From Desulfonema limicola (lineage in GTDB: Bacteria; Desulfobacterota; Desulfobacteria; Desulfobacterales; RPRI01): DNA of 38,938 bases. Under the pieces are notes generated by a model. It saw nothing but the letters and a program-made list of their open reading frames with translations. It did no database searches and was not told where the DNA came from. The stretch spans positions 1 through 38,938 of the forward strand of contig DYJH01000011.1 of the NCBI GenBank assembly GCA_020723255.1. Reading direction: 5' to 3'. Of this stretch, positions 16,110-24,454 are shown piece after piece. The first letter of the stretch is position 1. The number at the start of each line of letters is the position of its first letter. The position numbers and the translations under genes are program-made.

Positions 16110-16727
16110 GGCTTAAACGCTTCCACATAAGCAGAAACCAGATTCCCCACAATTTTTTTGATCTTGTTGTTGCCCCATTCCCGAAAGATTTCCTGGCTTA
16201 GAGCATGGCTATTTATCCTGATATCCTGAAAGCCTGCCTGAGCGAGCATCTGCTTTGTATCGCCGATTGTGGCGGCGCCTGCCAGACAAGCACACAACAG
16301 CTCTATATCATGAGCGATGTCATCGGGCAATGGCGTTTCGGCCAGGATGTCCGAAATAGCCAACCGGCCCCCCGGCTTAAGTTGCCAGAAAGCAGTCAAA
16401 TCCTCCGCCGCTACCCAGGTCCACAACCGTTTCTCCCGGCTTAAGGGAAGCAACAGCCACGGGATTGCCGCAACCCAGGCCCATGTTGGCGCCGTCCGGC
16501 ACAGTGTCCAGATCTTCTTTTGTATATCCCAAGGTCTGTGCCAGTCTTTCACCTGAAACGTTCGGCGGACCGCAGCACATCGATTCCTCAGATTTGGGTG
16601 CGTTCTGTGTCAAACCGCAGCAGGATGAAAGCACGGTTATTCCAGAACCGATGCCACCGGCCCTTGCCACTTTCCCGTAGCTTTCCTGAACCGCATTTCG
16701 AATTTCTTCTTTTGTTTTTGTTGCCAT
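16106..16727 (-). pseudogene. arsM: Arsenite methyltransferase remnant with internal deletion and frameshift
   Basis: The N-terminal 116 codons are good ArsM: EEIRNAVQESYGKVA, a CC pair (SSCCGLTQ), a second (SMCCGPPN), LGLGCGNPVAVASLKPGE and the SAM-binding VVDLGSGGGFDCFLA. The sequence then jumps directly, one frame over, to LKPGGRLAISDILAETPLPD and GAATIGDTKQMLAQAGFQDI, which in full-length ArsM lie roughly 100 residues further on. The middle of the methyltransferase fold, with most of the SAM and As(III) site, is therefore missing, and the first frame stops at once (TAA). The start is ATG 16727 with AGAGGAGA upstream. It follows the thioredoxin-like gene by 20 bases and must once have been the last gene of that operon. 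Confidence 0.85.
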
Positions 16728-16747
16728 AATATTCTCCTCTCGGCTCC

Positions 16748-17200
16748 TCAAGCCAACCACACCCGCAGTTGTTCAACAGTCGGCACGCTCCCATGATGTT
16801 TGACCTTCCTGTCAACAACCAGAATCGGTGTCATCAAAATGCCCACAGAATCTGCTTTTTCCTGACAGGGGCGAATCGCTGCATCCATCTCAGGTGACCA
16901 TTGCCGGGCTATACCGTCAATTTCATCAAAGTCTTCGGGCCGGCTTGGCGGATTATTTACAACAGCATGAACATGATCCCAGTCCACAGTGATCCCTGCC
17001 TTGTCGGCAACATGTTTTGCTGTACCGGTCTCCTTTCCAACTGACTTGGCAAACGCTTGTGCTCTAAAATCGCTGTAAATCATATGACTGATGTTTATAG
17101 GCACGCCTAATTCTTTTGAGATCCTCTCCACCCGCTGCCGCGTCAGGTCGCAGCGGGGACAGGGAGGATCAACACCGATAATCCAGATTTCTTTTGACAT
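16748..17200 (-). CDS. Thioredoxin-fold protein with CPRC motif
   Basis: A 150-residue cytoplasmic thioredoxin-fold protein. The active site C-P-R-C is at 14-17 in GVDPPCPRCDLTRQRVERI; the cis-proline side is MTPILVVDRKVKHHG, followed by SVPTVEQLRVWLA. The middle is expanded by a helical insert (about 40-115), making it longer than small redox-active disulfide proteins, and a third Cys sits in RPCQEKADS. The start at ATG 17200 has GGAGAAAAA upstream and is preferred over in-frame codons further up, which run into the ABC gene. It lies between the exporter ATPase and the decayed arsM. It may reduce or deliver a thiol-bound metalloid; that is inference. Confidence 0.75.
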   Translation of the reverse strand: MSKEIWIIGVDPPCPRCDLTRQRVERISKELGVPINISHMIYSDFRAQAFAKSVGKETGTAKHVADKAGITVDWDHVHAVVNNPPSRPEDFDEIDGIARQWSPEMDAAIRPCQEKADSVGILMTPILVVDRKVKHHGSVPTVEQLRVWLA

Positions 17201-17234
17201 AATTTTTCTCCGGGTAGTTAAATTATTATAGATT

Positions 17235-17930
17235 TCATTTATAATCCTCTTTTGAACTGTTAATCTGTCCATCCTTAAGGTGATATATATGGTCAAACCC
17301 TTCAATCATCCTGATATCGTGTGTTACGGTAATTACCGCCGTCTGATGTTCACGGGCTAATTTTTTGAGAAATTCCATAACCTTCTTGCCGCGAGCCGTA
17401 TCAAGCGCTGCTGTCGGCTCATCTGCTAAAATCAATTTCGGCCTGTTGGCAAGCGCACGTGCCACAGAAACACGCTGCTGTTCCCCACCGGACAGAAAAG
17501 CAGGCAGATAATTGCTCCGGTGCGCTACTTCCATATATTCAAGAAGTTCCGTTGCCCGATCTTGTGCTTTACGCCCGGTAACACCTACCAGTTCCAGGGG
17601 AAAAAGAATATTTTCACGAGCCGTTAAAAACGGGATTAAATTCGGTGTTTGAAAGACAAACCCGACTTTTTCCCTTCGCAGGCGACGAAGATCGGTATCA
17701 GTCCAGCCATTGCTGTAAATCGTATTGTCATCAAAAACAATGGTTCCTGCTGTCGGTTCAAGTATAAGGCTTATACATAACAGCAGCGTGGTTTTTCCTG
17801 AGCCGCTCGGCCCAAGCAACGCTGTAAGATCTCCGGCAGAGATGCAAAGATTAATATTCTGAAGCGCCTGGACCGCAAGTTCTCCTGACCCGAATGTTTT
17901 ACTAAGACCGGTTATATCTAAAATTGCCAT
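17235..17930 (-). CDS. ABC exporter ATPase (MacB/LolD/DevA type)
   Basis: A 231-residue ATPase of the o228/LolD class. Walker A is GPSGSGKTT (40-48), the Q-loop region is FVFQTPNLIPFLTARENI, the signature is LSGGEQQRVSVARAL, Walker B is LILADEPTAALD and the switch His lies in VITVTHD. It energises the FtsX-type permease, whose stop overlaps its ATG by one base. With the HlyD-type adaptor and TolC-like protein it forms a tripartite exporter resembling DevBCA or MacAB, with separate ATPase and permease chains. Confidence 0.93.
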   Translation of the reverse strand: MAILDITGLSKTFGSGELAVQALQNINLCISAGDLTALLGPSGSGKTTLLLCISLILEPTAGTIVFDDNTIYSNGWTDTDLRRLRREKVGFVFQTPNLIPFLTARENILFPLELVGVTGRKAQDRATELLEYMEVAHRSNYLPAFLSGGEQQRVSVARALANRPKLILADEPTAALDTARGKKVMEFLKKLAREHQTAVITVTHDIRMIEGFDHIYHLKDGQINSSKEDYK

Positions 17931-19129
17931 CAGTGCCCTCCCAGAGCAAGCGCAGGCTGTGTTTTTAACGCTTGCCAGATGCCAAGCGAACTGGCAATAA
18001 TCGCGCCTGCCAGCGTAATAAGAAAGGTAACTAAGTCATCAAAAGGCGTTAATTGAACAAACCGGGGGAAATACTGATAGGTGTTGTGAATAACACCCAG
18101 CCCAAAGGCGTAACTGCATGCTGTCAGCAAGAGAGCTTGCTCAAGCACCAGCCGGACAATGACCAGATTGGGAGCGCCAATAAGCTTCATTACTGCGATG
18201 CTCCGTATTTTTTCCATAGTAAAAGTATAAATAACTAGCGAAATTATTACTACCGATACTATCAGAAGAATGACTCTGAACAAAAGAAGCTGTTTTCTTG
18301 GTTTTGCAAGGCGTCCTTCCATCATAAGATCAATTTGCTGCTTGTTTGAATATACGGAAAAATAAAGGCTGTTTTCAATCTTTTTAGAGACTGCGGCAGG
18401 GTCGGCTCCCGGCATAAGCTTTACAAGCTGGGCGTTAACGCTGTGGGTATTGGTTCCCAACAGGGAAATATATTTTTTAGCCTGCGTGGATGTCAGTAAA
18501 CCTGAACCCGTCAGAGTTTGCTGCAAACGCTCGCGCTGGTTTCGTATCTCTTCATTATCCCGCTGATAGAGTATTTCCTGTGCATCAGGCAGCGATAAAT
18601 ATACAAGGGGTTCCCCATCCATCGCCGTCCCGGTTTTGAAAAGGCCGACAACGCTATATGTGTGAAGGCCAAGCGGTATTTTATCGCCAAGTTTGAAACC
18701 GAGTTTCTCATGGGCAACCATCTCATAATGAGCCTGTTCTATCTGTCTTCCGGCGCTAAGATTTTGCGGGCCGCCAAGTCCTTTGAATATATCATATCCG
18801 ATAATGGTAAAGCGTTTGCGATTGCCGTTAATAATGCGTTCAACGCCATAAAAAATAAAAGGACTTGCCTCCTCAACACCGTCAAGCGCTTCGATACTGT
18901 AATGAAAAAACTCAGGAACGGTTGATTGTTCATTAAAAGGGCCTCCCCTGTATCGCTCTACTACCCACAGATCAGGGCTGGTAACATGAATTACCGAAAG
19001 GCCTTCATAAATAAAACCCCGGTAGATGCCGTTCATGGATAAAACCACGGCGAATAAAAGACCCACGCCGATAACCGTAGCAATAAACTTTCCCTTATGA
19101 TGAGCAATATCCCGGATAGCTAAATCCAT
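17930..19129 (-). CDS. ABC exporter permease, FtsX/MacB (DevC-like)
   Basis: A 399-residue inner-membrane permease with the MacB/FtsX plan. The first transmembrane helix (KFIATVIGVGLLFAVVLSM) is followed by a large periplasmic MacB_PCD domain (about 40-265) and three C-terminal helices, starting with LLLFRVILLIVSVVIISLVI and followed by KIRSIAVMKLIGAPN, the conserved FtsX coupling loop. Such permeases move substrates from periplasm to outside by mechanotransmission. It begins four bases after the adaptor stop and ends overlapping the ATPase start, so all belong to one transcript. Confidence 0.92.
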   Translation of the reverse strand: MDLAIRDIAHHKGKFIATVIGVGLLFAVVLSMNGIYRGFIYEGLSVIHVTSPDLWVVERYRGGPFNEQSTVPEFFHYSIEALDGVEEASPFIFYGVERIINGNRKRFTIIGYDIFKGLGGPQNLSAGRQIEQAHYEMVAHEKLGFKLGDKIPLGLHTYSVVGLFKTGTAMDGEPLVYLSLPDAQEILYQRDNEEIRNQRERLQQTLTGSGLLTSTQAKKYISLLGTNTHSVNAQLVKLMPGADPAAVSKKIENSLYFSVYSNKQQIDLMMEGRLAKPRKQLLLFRVILLIVSVVIISLVIYTFTMEKIRSIAVMKLIGAPNLVIVRLVLEQALLLTACSYAFGLGVIHNTYQYFPRFVQLTPFDDLVTFLITLAGAIIASSLGIWQALKTQPALALGGH

Positions 19130-19133
19130 AGTA

Positions 19134-20279
19134 TTATACTTTCTGTATGGCCGGTTTTACCTTCCGGCCAGGTTTATACGGTTTGGGTTCAATGACTACC
19201 GGCTCTCCTTCGCTGACGCCCTTGATTACCGAAACCATTTTTTCATCCTGAGGCCCAAGTGAAATCTCACGAAAAACTATTTTATCTTTTTCTACTACCA
19301 GTACGCCTGTTTTTCCGTCGCGCTGCAGCACGGCTTTTATCGGAACAACAGGGCAATTCTCAAATCCTGCGCTAATAAATACTTCCGCTTCTTCGCCGAT
19401 AATAAGCGGTTCAGGCAGCGAGTCAAACATTACATCAACTTCCAGTTCCCTTGTGACAATATCCGCCTCTTTATTAATACGCGCAACTTTTCCTTCAAAT
19501 ATTCTTCCCGATCGCAGCCGTATTGTTGCGGGCTGATTTTCCTTCAAATGTCCAATCCGGGCCTGATCGATCCAGGCGGCAACCCATATATGCTTAAGAT
19601 CAACTATGGTAAACACGGGAATCCCGGGAGTTATAGTATCACCGATTTCTGCCGCGCGCGTCGTAATTAATCCGTCCATCGGGGCGCGTATATAAGCGTA
19701 GTCCCGGGTAGCTTGAATCGCTTTTGCTTCTGCTGTTGTCTGAACAAGAACCGCCTTTGCCGATTCTGCTGTTTTCAGTGTTTCGGCATATTCACTTTCG
19801 GCAACTTTCAACTGTGCGTTGGTTATATCAAAATATGCTTTGGAAATATAACCGGCATTAAAAACTTCAAGATCGCGTTTGTAATTGCTCCGGGCAAGAT
19901 CAAGGCCGGCATTGGCCTTTGCAATGCCTGATCGGGTTTTTTCGAGATCCTGTCGCGCTCTTGCTATGGCGGCTCCGGCAGATTCAACTCGCGCCTGCAA
20001 TTCGGCTATGTCAAGCTCGGCAAGCACATCCCCGGTTTTAACAATAGCGCCCTGGTCTGTATTGAGTTTCTGTATGATCCCGGTAATCCTTGCCCCTGCT
20101 GAAACCGATATTTTTGTCTGAACCGTTCCTGGTCCATGTATTATGCGTTTAATGATTTCTCTTTTTACTGCAATGACTGCGACAGAGGGTTTGTGCAGGA
20201 AAACATGATAGCCGACAAAAAGCAGAACAGCGATGATTACAATTGCTGACATTATTTTTTTATTTGGATGGAGCTTCAT
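19134..20279 (-). CDS. HlyD/MacA-type periplasmic adaptor protein
   Basis: A 381-residue membrane fusion protein. The N-terminal signal-anchor is IMSAIVIIAVLLFVGYHVFL, with a lipoyl half at GPGTVQTKISVSAGARITG. A long alpha-hairpin (about 90-195, alanine-rich coiled coil) follows, then the second lipoyl half YAYIRAPMDGLITTRAAEIG with beta-barrel and membrane-proximal domains. It links the FtsX-type permease to the TolC-like channel, whose gene ends 13 bases upstream. Substrate unknown. Confidence 0.93.
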   Translation of the reverse strand: MKLHPNKKIMSAIVIIAVLLFVGYHVFLHKPSVAVIAVKREIIKRIIHGPGTVQTKISVSAGARITGIIQKLNTDQGAIVKTGDVLAELDIAELQARVESAGAAIARARQDLEKTRSGIAKANAGLDLARSNYKRDLEVFNAGYISKAYFDITNAQLKVAESEYAETLKTAESAKAVLVQTTAEAKAIQATRDYAYIRAPMDGLITTRAAEIGDTITPGIPVFTIVDLKHIWVAAWIDQARIGHLKENQPATIRLRSGRIFEGKVARINKEADIVTRELEVDVMFDSLPEPLIIGEEAEVFISAGFENCPVVPIKAVLQRDGKTGVLVVEKDKIVFREISLGPQDEKMVSVIKGVSEGEPVVIEPKPYKPGRKVKPAIQKV

Positions 20280-20292
20280 AGTCCTTCTTTCC

Positions 20293-21639
20293 TTATTTTG
20301 TTGCAGATTCTAAAACGCTGAGATCCGCACCTGTAATCTGTTTCATTCGGGCACAATTAATTTCATATGCCACGGCATTGCTTATAAAATAGAACTGTGA
20401 CCTTGTAAGTTCAACCTGCGCCTGCAAAACATCCAGCCCGATTGCTTTTCCATATTTATACAGCGAAAGAGAAGCGTTATACCCTTCCGTGTTAGCCCTG
20501 ATCATCTGCTTTGCAGTGTCAACTCCATGCCTGGCATTTTCAAGACTGTTTCGCGTATCCATGAGTTCTACACGCAGTTGGTCAATACGGTTGCGCTTTA
20601 ATTCGATAAGCTGGAGATTCTGCGATGACGCCTTCGCAACCTTTGCCCTTTTCAGCCCGCCTTCAAACAAAGGAATTTCAAGAAAAACACCGGCTATATA
20701 TTCGTCCTGAGTTCCTCCTGTATCCTGATGCCGGTTGCCTATACTACCCTGCAAACTGATTTCAGGAAGATAGTCTGCTTTTGCCGTTTTTATCAGTATT
20801 TTGCTCTTTTCTATATCGAGGTCGAGCCGTTTAATTTCAGAATTGGTTTTCTGAGTCTGCCGCCATAACGTGTTAAAATCCGGAACCGCCGGAAATATTT
20901 CCGGCGCATTACCCGAAATGGTTATCTGGGAATCACCGTCAATTCCCATGGCCCTTGTTAAAATCATACCGGCAAGTAGTCTTGCGTTTTGCGCTTCAAC
21001 AATCGCTTGCTCTGCTTCAAATACCTGGGACCGGGCTCTTAATAAATCAAGCAGGGTTACTTTCCCTGCATTATAATAAGCATCGGTCAGCCGTTCAAAA
21101 TCCCGGCGTTGTTCAAGTGCATTTTTGGCGACTTTTATGTTTTCATCCGCCTCAAGAACACGGTAAAATGCCTCAGTGACTATAAACTCAACATCATGTA
21201 GCACTTGTTCGGTTTCTTTCATCTGCGCCGCCTTGCCGGCGTCTGCGGCCTTTGTGGAAAAATAAGTCTTGAATCCGTCAAAAAGAATCTGTTTGCCTGT
21301 CAAACTGTATAAGGATTCTTTGCTATAAAGCCTTTGAGCGCCTGGGCCACCTGCTGAAAGACGGTCGGGGTCGTTTCTTGTGATATATGAACTGAATGCA
21401 ATGCGCGGGAAAAATCGTGACCGTGCTGCATTGTAGTCGGCTATAAGCTCATTAACTTTTTCCTGTGCGGCCAGAATTATGGGATTTTGGCTGCGGGCGG
21501 ATATCAAACACTCTTTTAGGGTAAGGCTATGAGTATCATCATCCGGCGGCCCGGCATAACAGTATTGATTGATTGCTGAAAAAATTGTAAAGATTCCCAG
21601 AAAAATTGAAAAAAATGTCCGATAAACCACGTTTCGCAC
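20293..21639 (-). CDS. TolC-family outer membrane efflux channel
   Basis: An approximately 448-residue outer-membrane protein with a signal peptide (FFSIFLGIFTIFSAINQYCYA) and two OEP repeats of long helices (for example LIADYNAARSRFFPRIAFSS and LTRSQFYFISNAVAYEINCA). It forms the exit duct for the downstream adaptor/permease/ATPase. A longer frame starts at ATG 21660 inside the preceding iron-sulfur gene, but GTG 21639 has an AAAGGAG site six bases upstream and gives a cleaner signal peptide, so I choose it. Confidence 0.88.
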   Translation of the reverse strand: MRNVVYRTFFSIFLGIFTIFSAINQYCYAGPPDDDTHSLTLKECLISARSQNPIILAAQEKVNELIADYNAARSRFFPRIAFSSYITRNDPDRLSAGGPGAQRLYSKESLYSLTGKQILFDGFKTYFSTKAADAGKAAQMKETEQVLHDVEFIVTEAFYRVLEADENIKVAKNALEQRRDFERLTDAYYNAGKVTLLDLLRARSQVFEAEQAIVEAQNARLLAGMILTRAMGIDGDSQITISGNAPEIFPAVPDFNTLWRQTQKTNSEIKRLDLDIEKSKILIKTAKADYLPEISLQGSIGNRHQDTGGTQDEYIAGVFLEIPLFEGGLKRAKVAKASSQNLQLIELKRNRIDQLRVELMDTRNSLENARHGVDTAKQMIRANTEGYNASLSLYKYGKAIGLDVLQAQVELTRSQFYFISNAVAYEINCARMKQITGADLSVLESATK

Positions 21640-21650
21640 TTTAAACTCCT

Positions 21651-22181
21651 TTAATTCCATGCTTCAAGGTTAAACTTGTTCAGATACTTCTCAAGTTTTA
21701 TCTTGTTTTCCCCGATGAGTTGCGGACAATCTTCTATCCCTTTTGCGCCTTCAGCCACAAGCGTTGAAAAAACCATGCAGGTAGGCTGGCCGCATTCTCG
21801 GCAATTTGTCCTTGGCAGAAGCTTCAGGATCTCTATTATCTGCGGCCTGGGTGCGCTTTCATAGCTTGGTGTAATCTCCGCCCTATTTTCCCATGTCTCG
21901 TTTATCTCTTGCTTGAGCCACTCCAGTATCTTTTCCGCCTCTTCTTCATCTTTGAGAGCGTTTATAGCTATTTTATCCGAATGCACGGCAATAAGCCTGC
22001 CGCTGTTTTTAAAAGTTACTGCCGGAAGATCTTTGAAATACTCAAACCCGCCCAACTGGGTATTGAGATACGGAATAATCTCTGAAATGTCCTGATCCAG
22101 GTGTGCTATGCAATGCACGGATTGAAATCCTGGATTGCATTTTGCCCTGAAGATTTCTTTTGTATAGCTCTTTAGAAGCAT
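21651..22181 (-). CDS. 4Fe-4S protein with corrinoid-protein-type cluster domain
   Basis: A 176-residue cytoplasmic protein of two parts. About 1-105 is an unassigned alpha/beta region, possibly metal or corrinoid related (SVHCIAHLDQDISEIIPYLN). About 118-170 is the 4Fe-4S module seen in corrinoid iron-sulfur proteins and activators: LPRTNCRECGQPTCMVFSTL with C127, C130 and C135, and C152 in IEDCPQL. The spacing C-x2-C-x4-C-x16-C fits that fold. It sits between the acr3 remnant and the TolC gene. Relatives occur near arsenic and thiol genes in Desulfobacterota, but the role is not established. Confidence 0.75.
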   Translation of the reverse strand: MLLKSYTKEIFRAKCNPGFQSVHCIAHLDQDISEIIPYLNTQLGGFEYFKDLPAVTFKNSGRLIAVHSDKIAINALKDEEEAEKILEWLKQEINETWENRAEITPSYESAPRPQIIEILKLLPRTNCRECGQPTCMVFSTLVAEGAKGIEDCPQLIGENKIKLEKYLNKFNLEAWN

Positions 22182-22193
22182 GGCCTTTTCCTA

Positions 22194-22500
22194 TTATTGT
22201 TTACAAGTTACATGACACACTCCTGTTGGGGTTGCTTTAGTAAAAGGAAAATATTTTTTCTTAAACCACAGGGCAACATTAACAAGACTGATCAGGACCG
22301 GCACTTCCACAAGAGGTCCTATAACTGCGGCAAAAGCCGCGCCGGAATCAATGCCGAAAACCGCAACAGCCACGGCAATGGGCAGTTCGAAGTTATTAGA
22401 TGCAGCAGTAAAGCTTAACGTCGTGGACTGTTCATAGGTAGCTCCTACCTTCATTGACAAATAAAAGGATATGTCATGCCATAACACCTGAAACCCGAAA
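22194..22500 (-). pseudogene. acr3: Acr3 arsenite exporter, C-terminal remnant
   Basis: About 90 codons match the last two or three helices of Acr3 (ArsB-like) arsenite carriers: [42 protein letters not shown] and [16 protein letters not shown], ending [11 protein letters not shown]. Full-length Acr3 has about 350 residues; everything before helix 8 is missing and the upstream sequence runs straight into the end of the AhpD-like gene. A frame from 22520 exists, but its first codons overlap that gene and do not look like Acr3. This was probably created by a deletion joining the two genes. It cannot transport. Confidence 0.88.
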
Positions 22501-22501
22501 T

Positions 22502-22825
22502 CTATTTTTGACACCCACAACCAATATTACCGGCGATTATTTCTCTCCATTCGCCGATAACGTCATGTGTCCAGCAGTCATCAGCACCGGCCGCCTCTCG
22601 CATGACAAGAGCGAGTATATATGCCAGTTCCTTTACCGTTGCGCCTGCTTCCAAAGCTCCTTTGAAGTGCTTGAGCACGCAGGGCTTGGAGCGGGCCTTG
22701 ATGGAAACGGCAAAGCAGATGAACTGATAGGTCTTCTCATCAATCGTCCGCTTATTGTCATACAGCTCATCCATTTTGTCCAGCAGTTCAGTGAATTCAG
22801 GAAAAAATTCTGCAAGCATTCTCAT
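22502..22825 (-). CDS. Carboxymuconolactone decarboxylase/AhpD-like protein
   Basis: A 107-residue helical protein of the CMD/AhpD fold. The core [23 protein letters not shown] has C49 and H53 (C-x3-H) in the place of the CxxC-x-H active site of AhpD, and [19 protein letters not shown] adds C84. A tail GCGCQK holds two more cysteines. Members act as peroxidase-linked disulfide reductants or lyases. The first AhpD cysteine-pair partner is replaced, so activity as a classical AhpD is uncertain. It has a strong AAGGAGGAG site. It lies at the junction with the truncated acr3. Confidence 0.8.
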   Translation of the reverse strand: MRMLAEFFPEFTELLDKMDELYDNKRTIDEKTYQFICFAVSIKARSKPCVLKHFKGALEAGATVKELAYILALVMREAAGADDCWTHDVIGEWREIIAGNIGCGCQK

Positions 22826-22851
22826 CTCAACTCCTCCTTAAAAAAATAGAT

Positions 22852-22866
22852 TATTATTTCATAATA
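22852..22866 (-). promoter_or_regulatory. Possible ArsR-type operator upstream of AhpD-like gene
   Basis: TATTAT (22852-22857), TTC, ATAATA (22861-22866): a 6-3-6 palindrome about 27 bases upstream of the AhpD start. It has the same arm/spacer plan as the better site at 26281-26297. AT-rich sequence makes chance occurrence possible. Confidence 0.3.
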
Positions 22867-23038
22867 TTTTAACTTTTTCTCCAAATTTATATGAAAATGT
22901 CAGTATTCATTTATTATTCTAAATGGTTATCGGCATGCAATATTTTCATGCTTCGTTGTGCCCGACCCGGGCATGAGGGTTAGTTGGAAGAAATGGTTCA
23001 ACGTTACCTGCCTACCAGCCCCTGATCTATGAACCTAT

Positions 23039-23743
23039 CTAACTTAAAAACGGATTTATAATGAAATATAAGCCAAGAAAACCTATAACTATTCCGGCCC
23101 CTTTTCGGAACCAGTTGCCGCAATTCTGCCACTTACTGTTTTCCGTTAGCTTGCGCACCAAGGCTGTTGAACTTCCGGCAACAACAATGGGCAAACAGTG
23201 CCCAAGCGCGAACAGGACAATCATAATTATCCCTGTAAGGATTTTTTGCTGAATAGTTATGATAGCCAGTATCGGGGCAATAAACCCAAACGTGCACGAC
23301 CCGGACAGAATGCCATATGCCAGTCCCAGTCCGAATGCCCCATAAATACCTCTAAAACTCAAACTATAAAGCAAGGAACCGGACATCGAGAAGGTCTCAA
23401 CTCCCAGCATGCCCAAAGCCACCAGGATCAGCACCCCGCCAACAAGTATCTGCCACCATAGGCCCACATCGCCTAACATCCTGCCCAGCCATGCGCAAAC
23501 TATACCGATAAGCGCAATAGAGATAAAAAGCCCCAGTGTAAAAGCGCCCGCATACCAGACTGCCTGCCGGGGATCAACGGCTTTTTCCTGACCTGCCACA
23601 TAGGCTATTATAAGTGGAATGGAGGCCAGATGGCAGGGACTGAACAATACACTGATAACTCCCCATGTAAAACATCCCACAAATGCCAGGCCGGTACTCC
23701 CGGTCATCCATTGGTTAACCGTCAGAAAAAATGACTCGATCAT
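23039..23743 (-). CDS. CcdA/DsbD-type transmembrane thiol-electron carrier
   Basis: A 234-residue membrane protein with six helices. It carries the CcdA signature SVLFSPCHLASIPLIIAYVA (C37) and the matching SGSCTFGFIAPILAI cysteine; an extra Cys (C24) lies in FVGCFTWG. It passes electrons from cytoplasmic thioredoxin to a periplasmic acceptor. The preceding gene, a membrane-tethered thioredoxin, is the obvious partner (25-base gap). It is the last gene of the arsR-permease-thioredoxin operon. Confidence 0.92.
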   Translation of the reverse strand: MIESFFLTVNQWMTGSTGLAFVGCFTWGVISVLFSPCHLASIPLIIAYVAGQEKAVDPRQAVWYAGAFTLGLFISIALIGIVCAWLGRMLGDVGLWWQILVGGVLILVALGMLGVETFSMSGSLLYSLSFRGIYGAFGLGLAYGILSGSCTFGFIAPILAIITIQQKILTGIIMIVLFALGHCLPIVVAGSSTALVRKLTENSKWQNCGNWFRKGAGIVIGFLGLYFIINPFLS

Positions 23744-23768
23744 AATCTTTCCTTAGACAAGAACCTGC

Positions 23769-24194
23769 TTATTTTACTCCCATTTTATCAAGCTGGCGGA
23801 TAATGTCTGCTTCGCTCATGAAGCCCAGATGTCTATAGACTTCTTTTCCTTCTTTATCGAAGAAAAGCTGGGTTGGTATTGCCCGGATTTTAAACCTCTC
23901 GGCCGGTTCGCTATTTTCCCGTACATCATAAAAATGAATAACAGCTTTCCCGTCATATTTCTTTTCCAACTTTTCAAGTATAGGCGCCATCATTTTACAT
24001 GGTATGCAGGACTTTGCTCCCAAATCCACCATGGTTACAATGCCTTTAGCAGGAATACTGTCCATAGGGCCTTCTCCTGCAAAAGCAGCCGTCAAAAAAA
24101 CAAGCGATAAAACTGCCGACACCAATACTATTATGCCGCCGGATCTTTTAATAGCAGGTATATGCCGTAAAAAAGCTATTATTTTTTTATCCAT
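23769..24194 (-). CDS. Exported/tethered thioredoxin-like protein (SCIPC)
   Basis: A 141-residue protein with an N-terminal signal anchor (GGIIVLVSAVLSLVFLTAAFAG, quoted region about 19-40) and one thioredoxin domain in the periplasm. The active site is SCIPC, with C63 and C66, instead of WCGPC; the cis-proline is in RAIPTQLFFDKEGKE. It is probably reduced by the CcdA-like protein encoded next. It overlaps the small CPKC gene by 16 bases, showing translational coupling. Confidence 0.9.
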   Translation of the reverse strand: MDKKIIAFLRHIPAIKRSGGIIVLVSAVLSLVFLTAAFAGEGPMDSIPAKGIVTMVDLGAKSCIPCKMMAPILEKLEKKYDGKAVIHFYDVRENSEPAERFKIRAIPTQLFFDKEGKEVYRHLGFMSEADIIRQLDKMGVK

Positions 24195-24412
24195 GTTTTA
24201 ATATCCTCTTTTTGGGGAATCTTGCCGGAGCTCTTAACCTCCCCGTCTATAACAACGGCCGGAGTTCCGAAAACCCCGTAACCGGCAATTTTCATAATAT
24301 CAGTCACTTTTTCTATGTCGGCGGCAATGCCTTCTTCGGCAACAGCCTGCCTGACAATTTCTTCAGTTTTTTTGCACTTTGGGCACCCCGGCCCTAAAAT
24401 TTTGATTTCCAT
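24179..24412 (-). CDS. Small redox-active disulfide protein (TM0996/MTH895-like thioredoxin)
   Basis: A 77-residue glutaredoxin-like thioredoxin. The active site is CPKC (C10, C13) in MEIKILGPGCPKCKKTEEIV; the cis-Pro segment is GTPAVVIDGEVKSSGKIP. The start at 24412 is chosen because the in-frame ATG at 24427 begins the very GGAGGG that serves as ribosome-binding site for it. It is commonly found beside UPF0718/ArsP-type permeases, as here. Confidence 0.9.
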   Translation of the reverse strand: MEIKILGPGCPKCKKTEEIVRQAVAEEGIAADIEKVTDIMKIAGYGVFGTPAVVIDGEVKSSGKIPQKEDIKTWIKK

Positions 24413-24454
24413 TTTGATTCCCTCCATTCAGGATTTCATTTGATTTTGTTTTGA

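Noticed and set aside
16748-16750. TGA of the CPRC thioredoxin gene as a selenocysteine codon
   Set aside because: The reading frame after it runs into the ribosome-binding site and start of the next gene, and the protein already ends at the usual fold boundary.
22959-22973. TGCCCG-ACC-CGGGCA palindrome as terminator
   Set aside because: No U-run on either strand. It lies between two minus-strand genes and may be chance or a minor hairpin.
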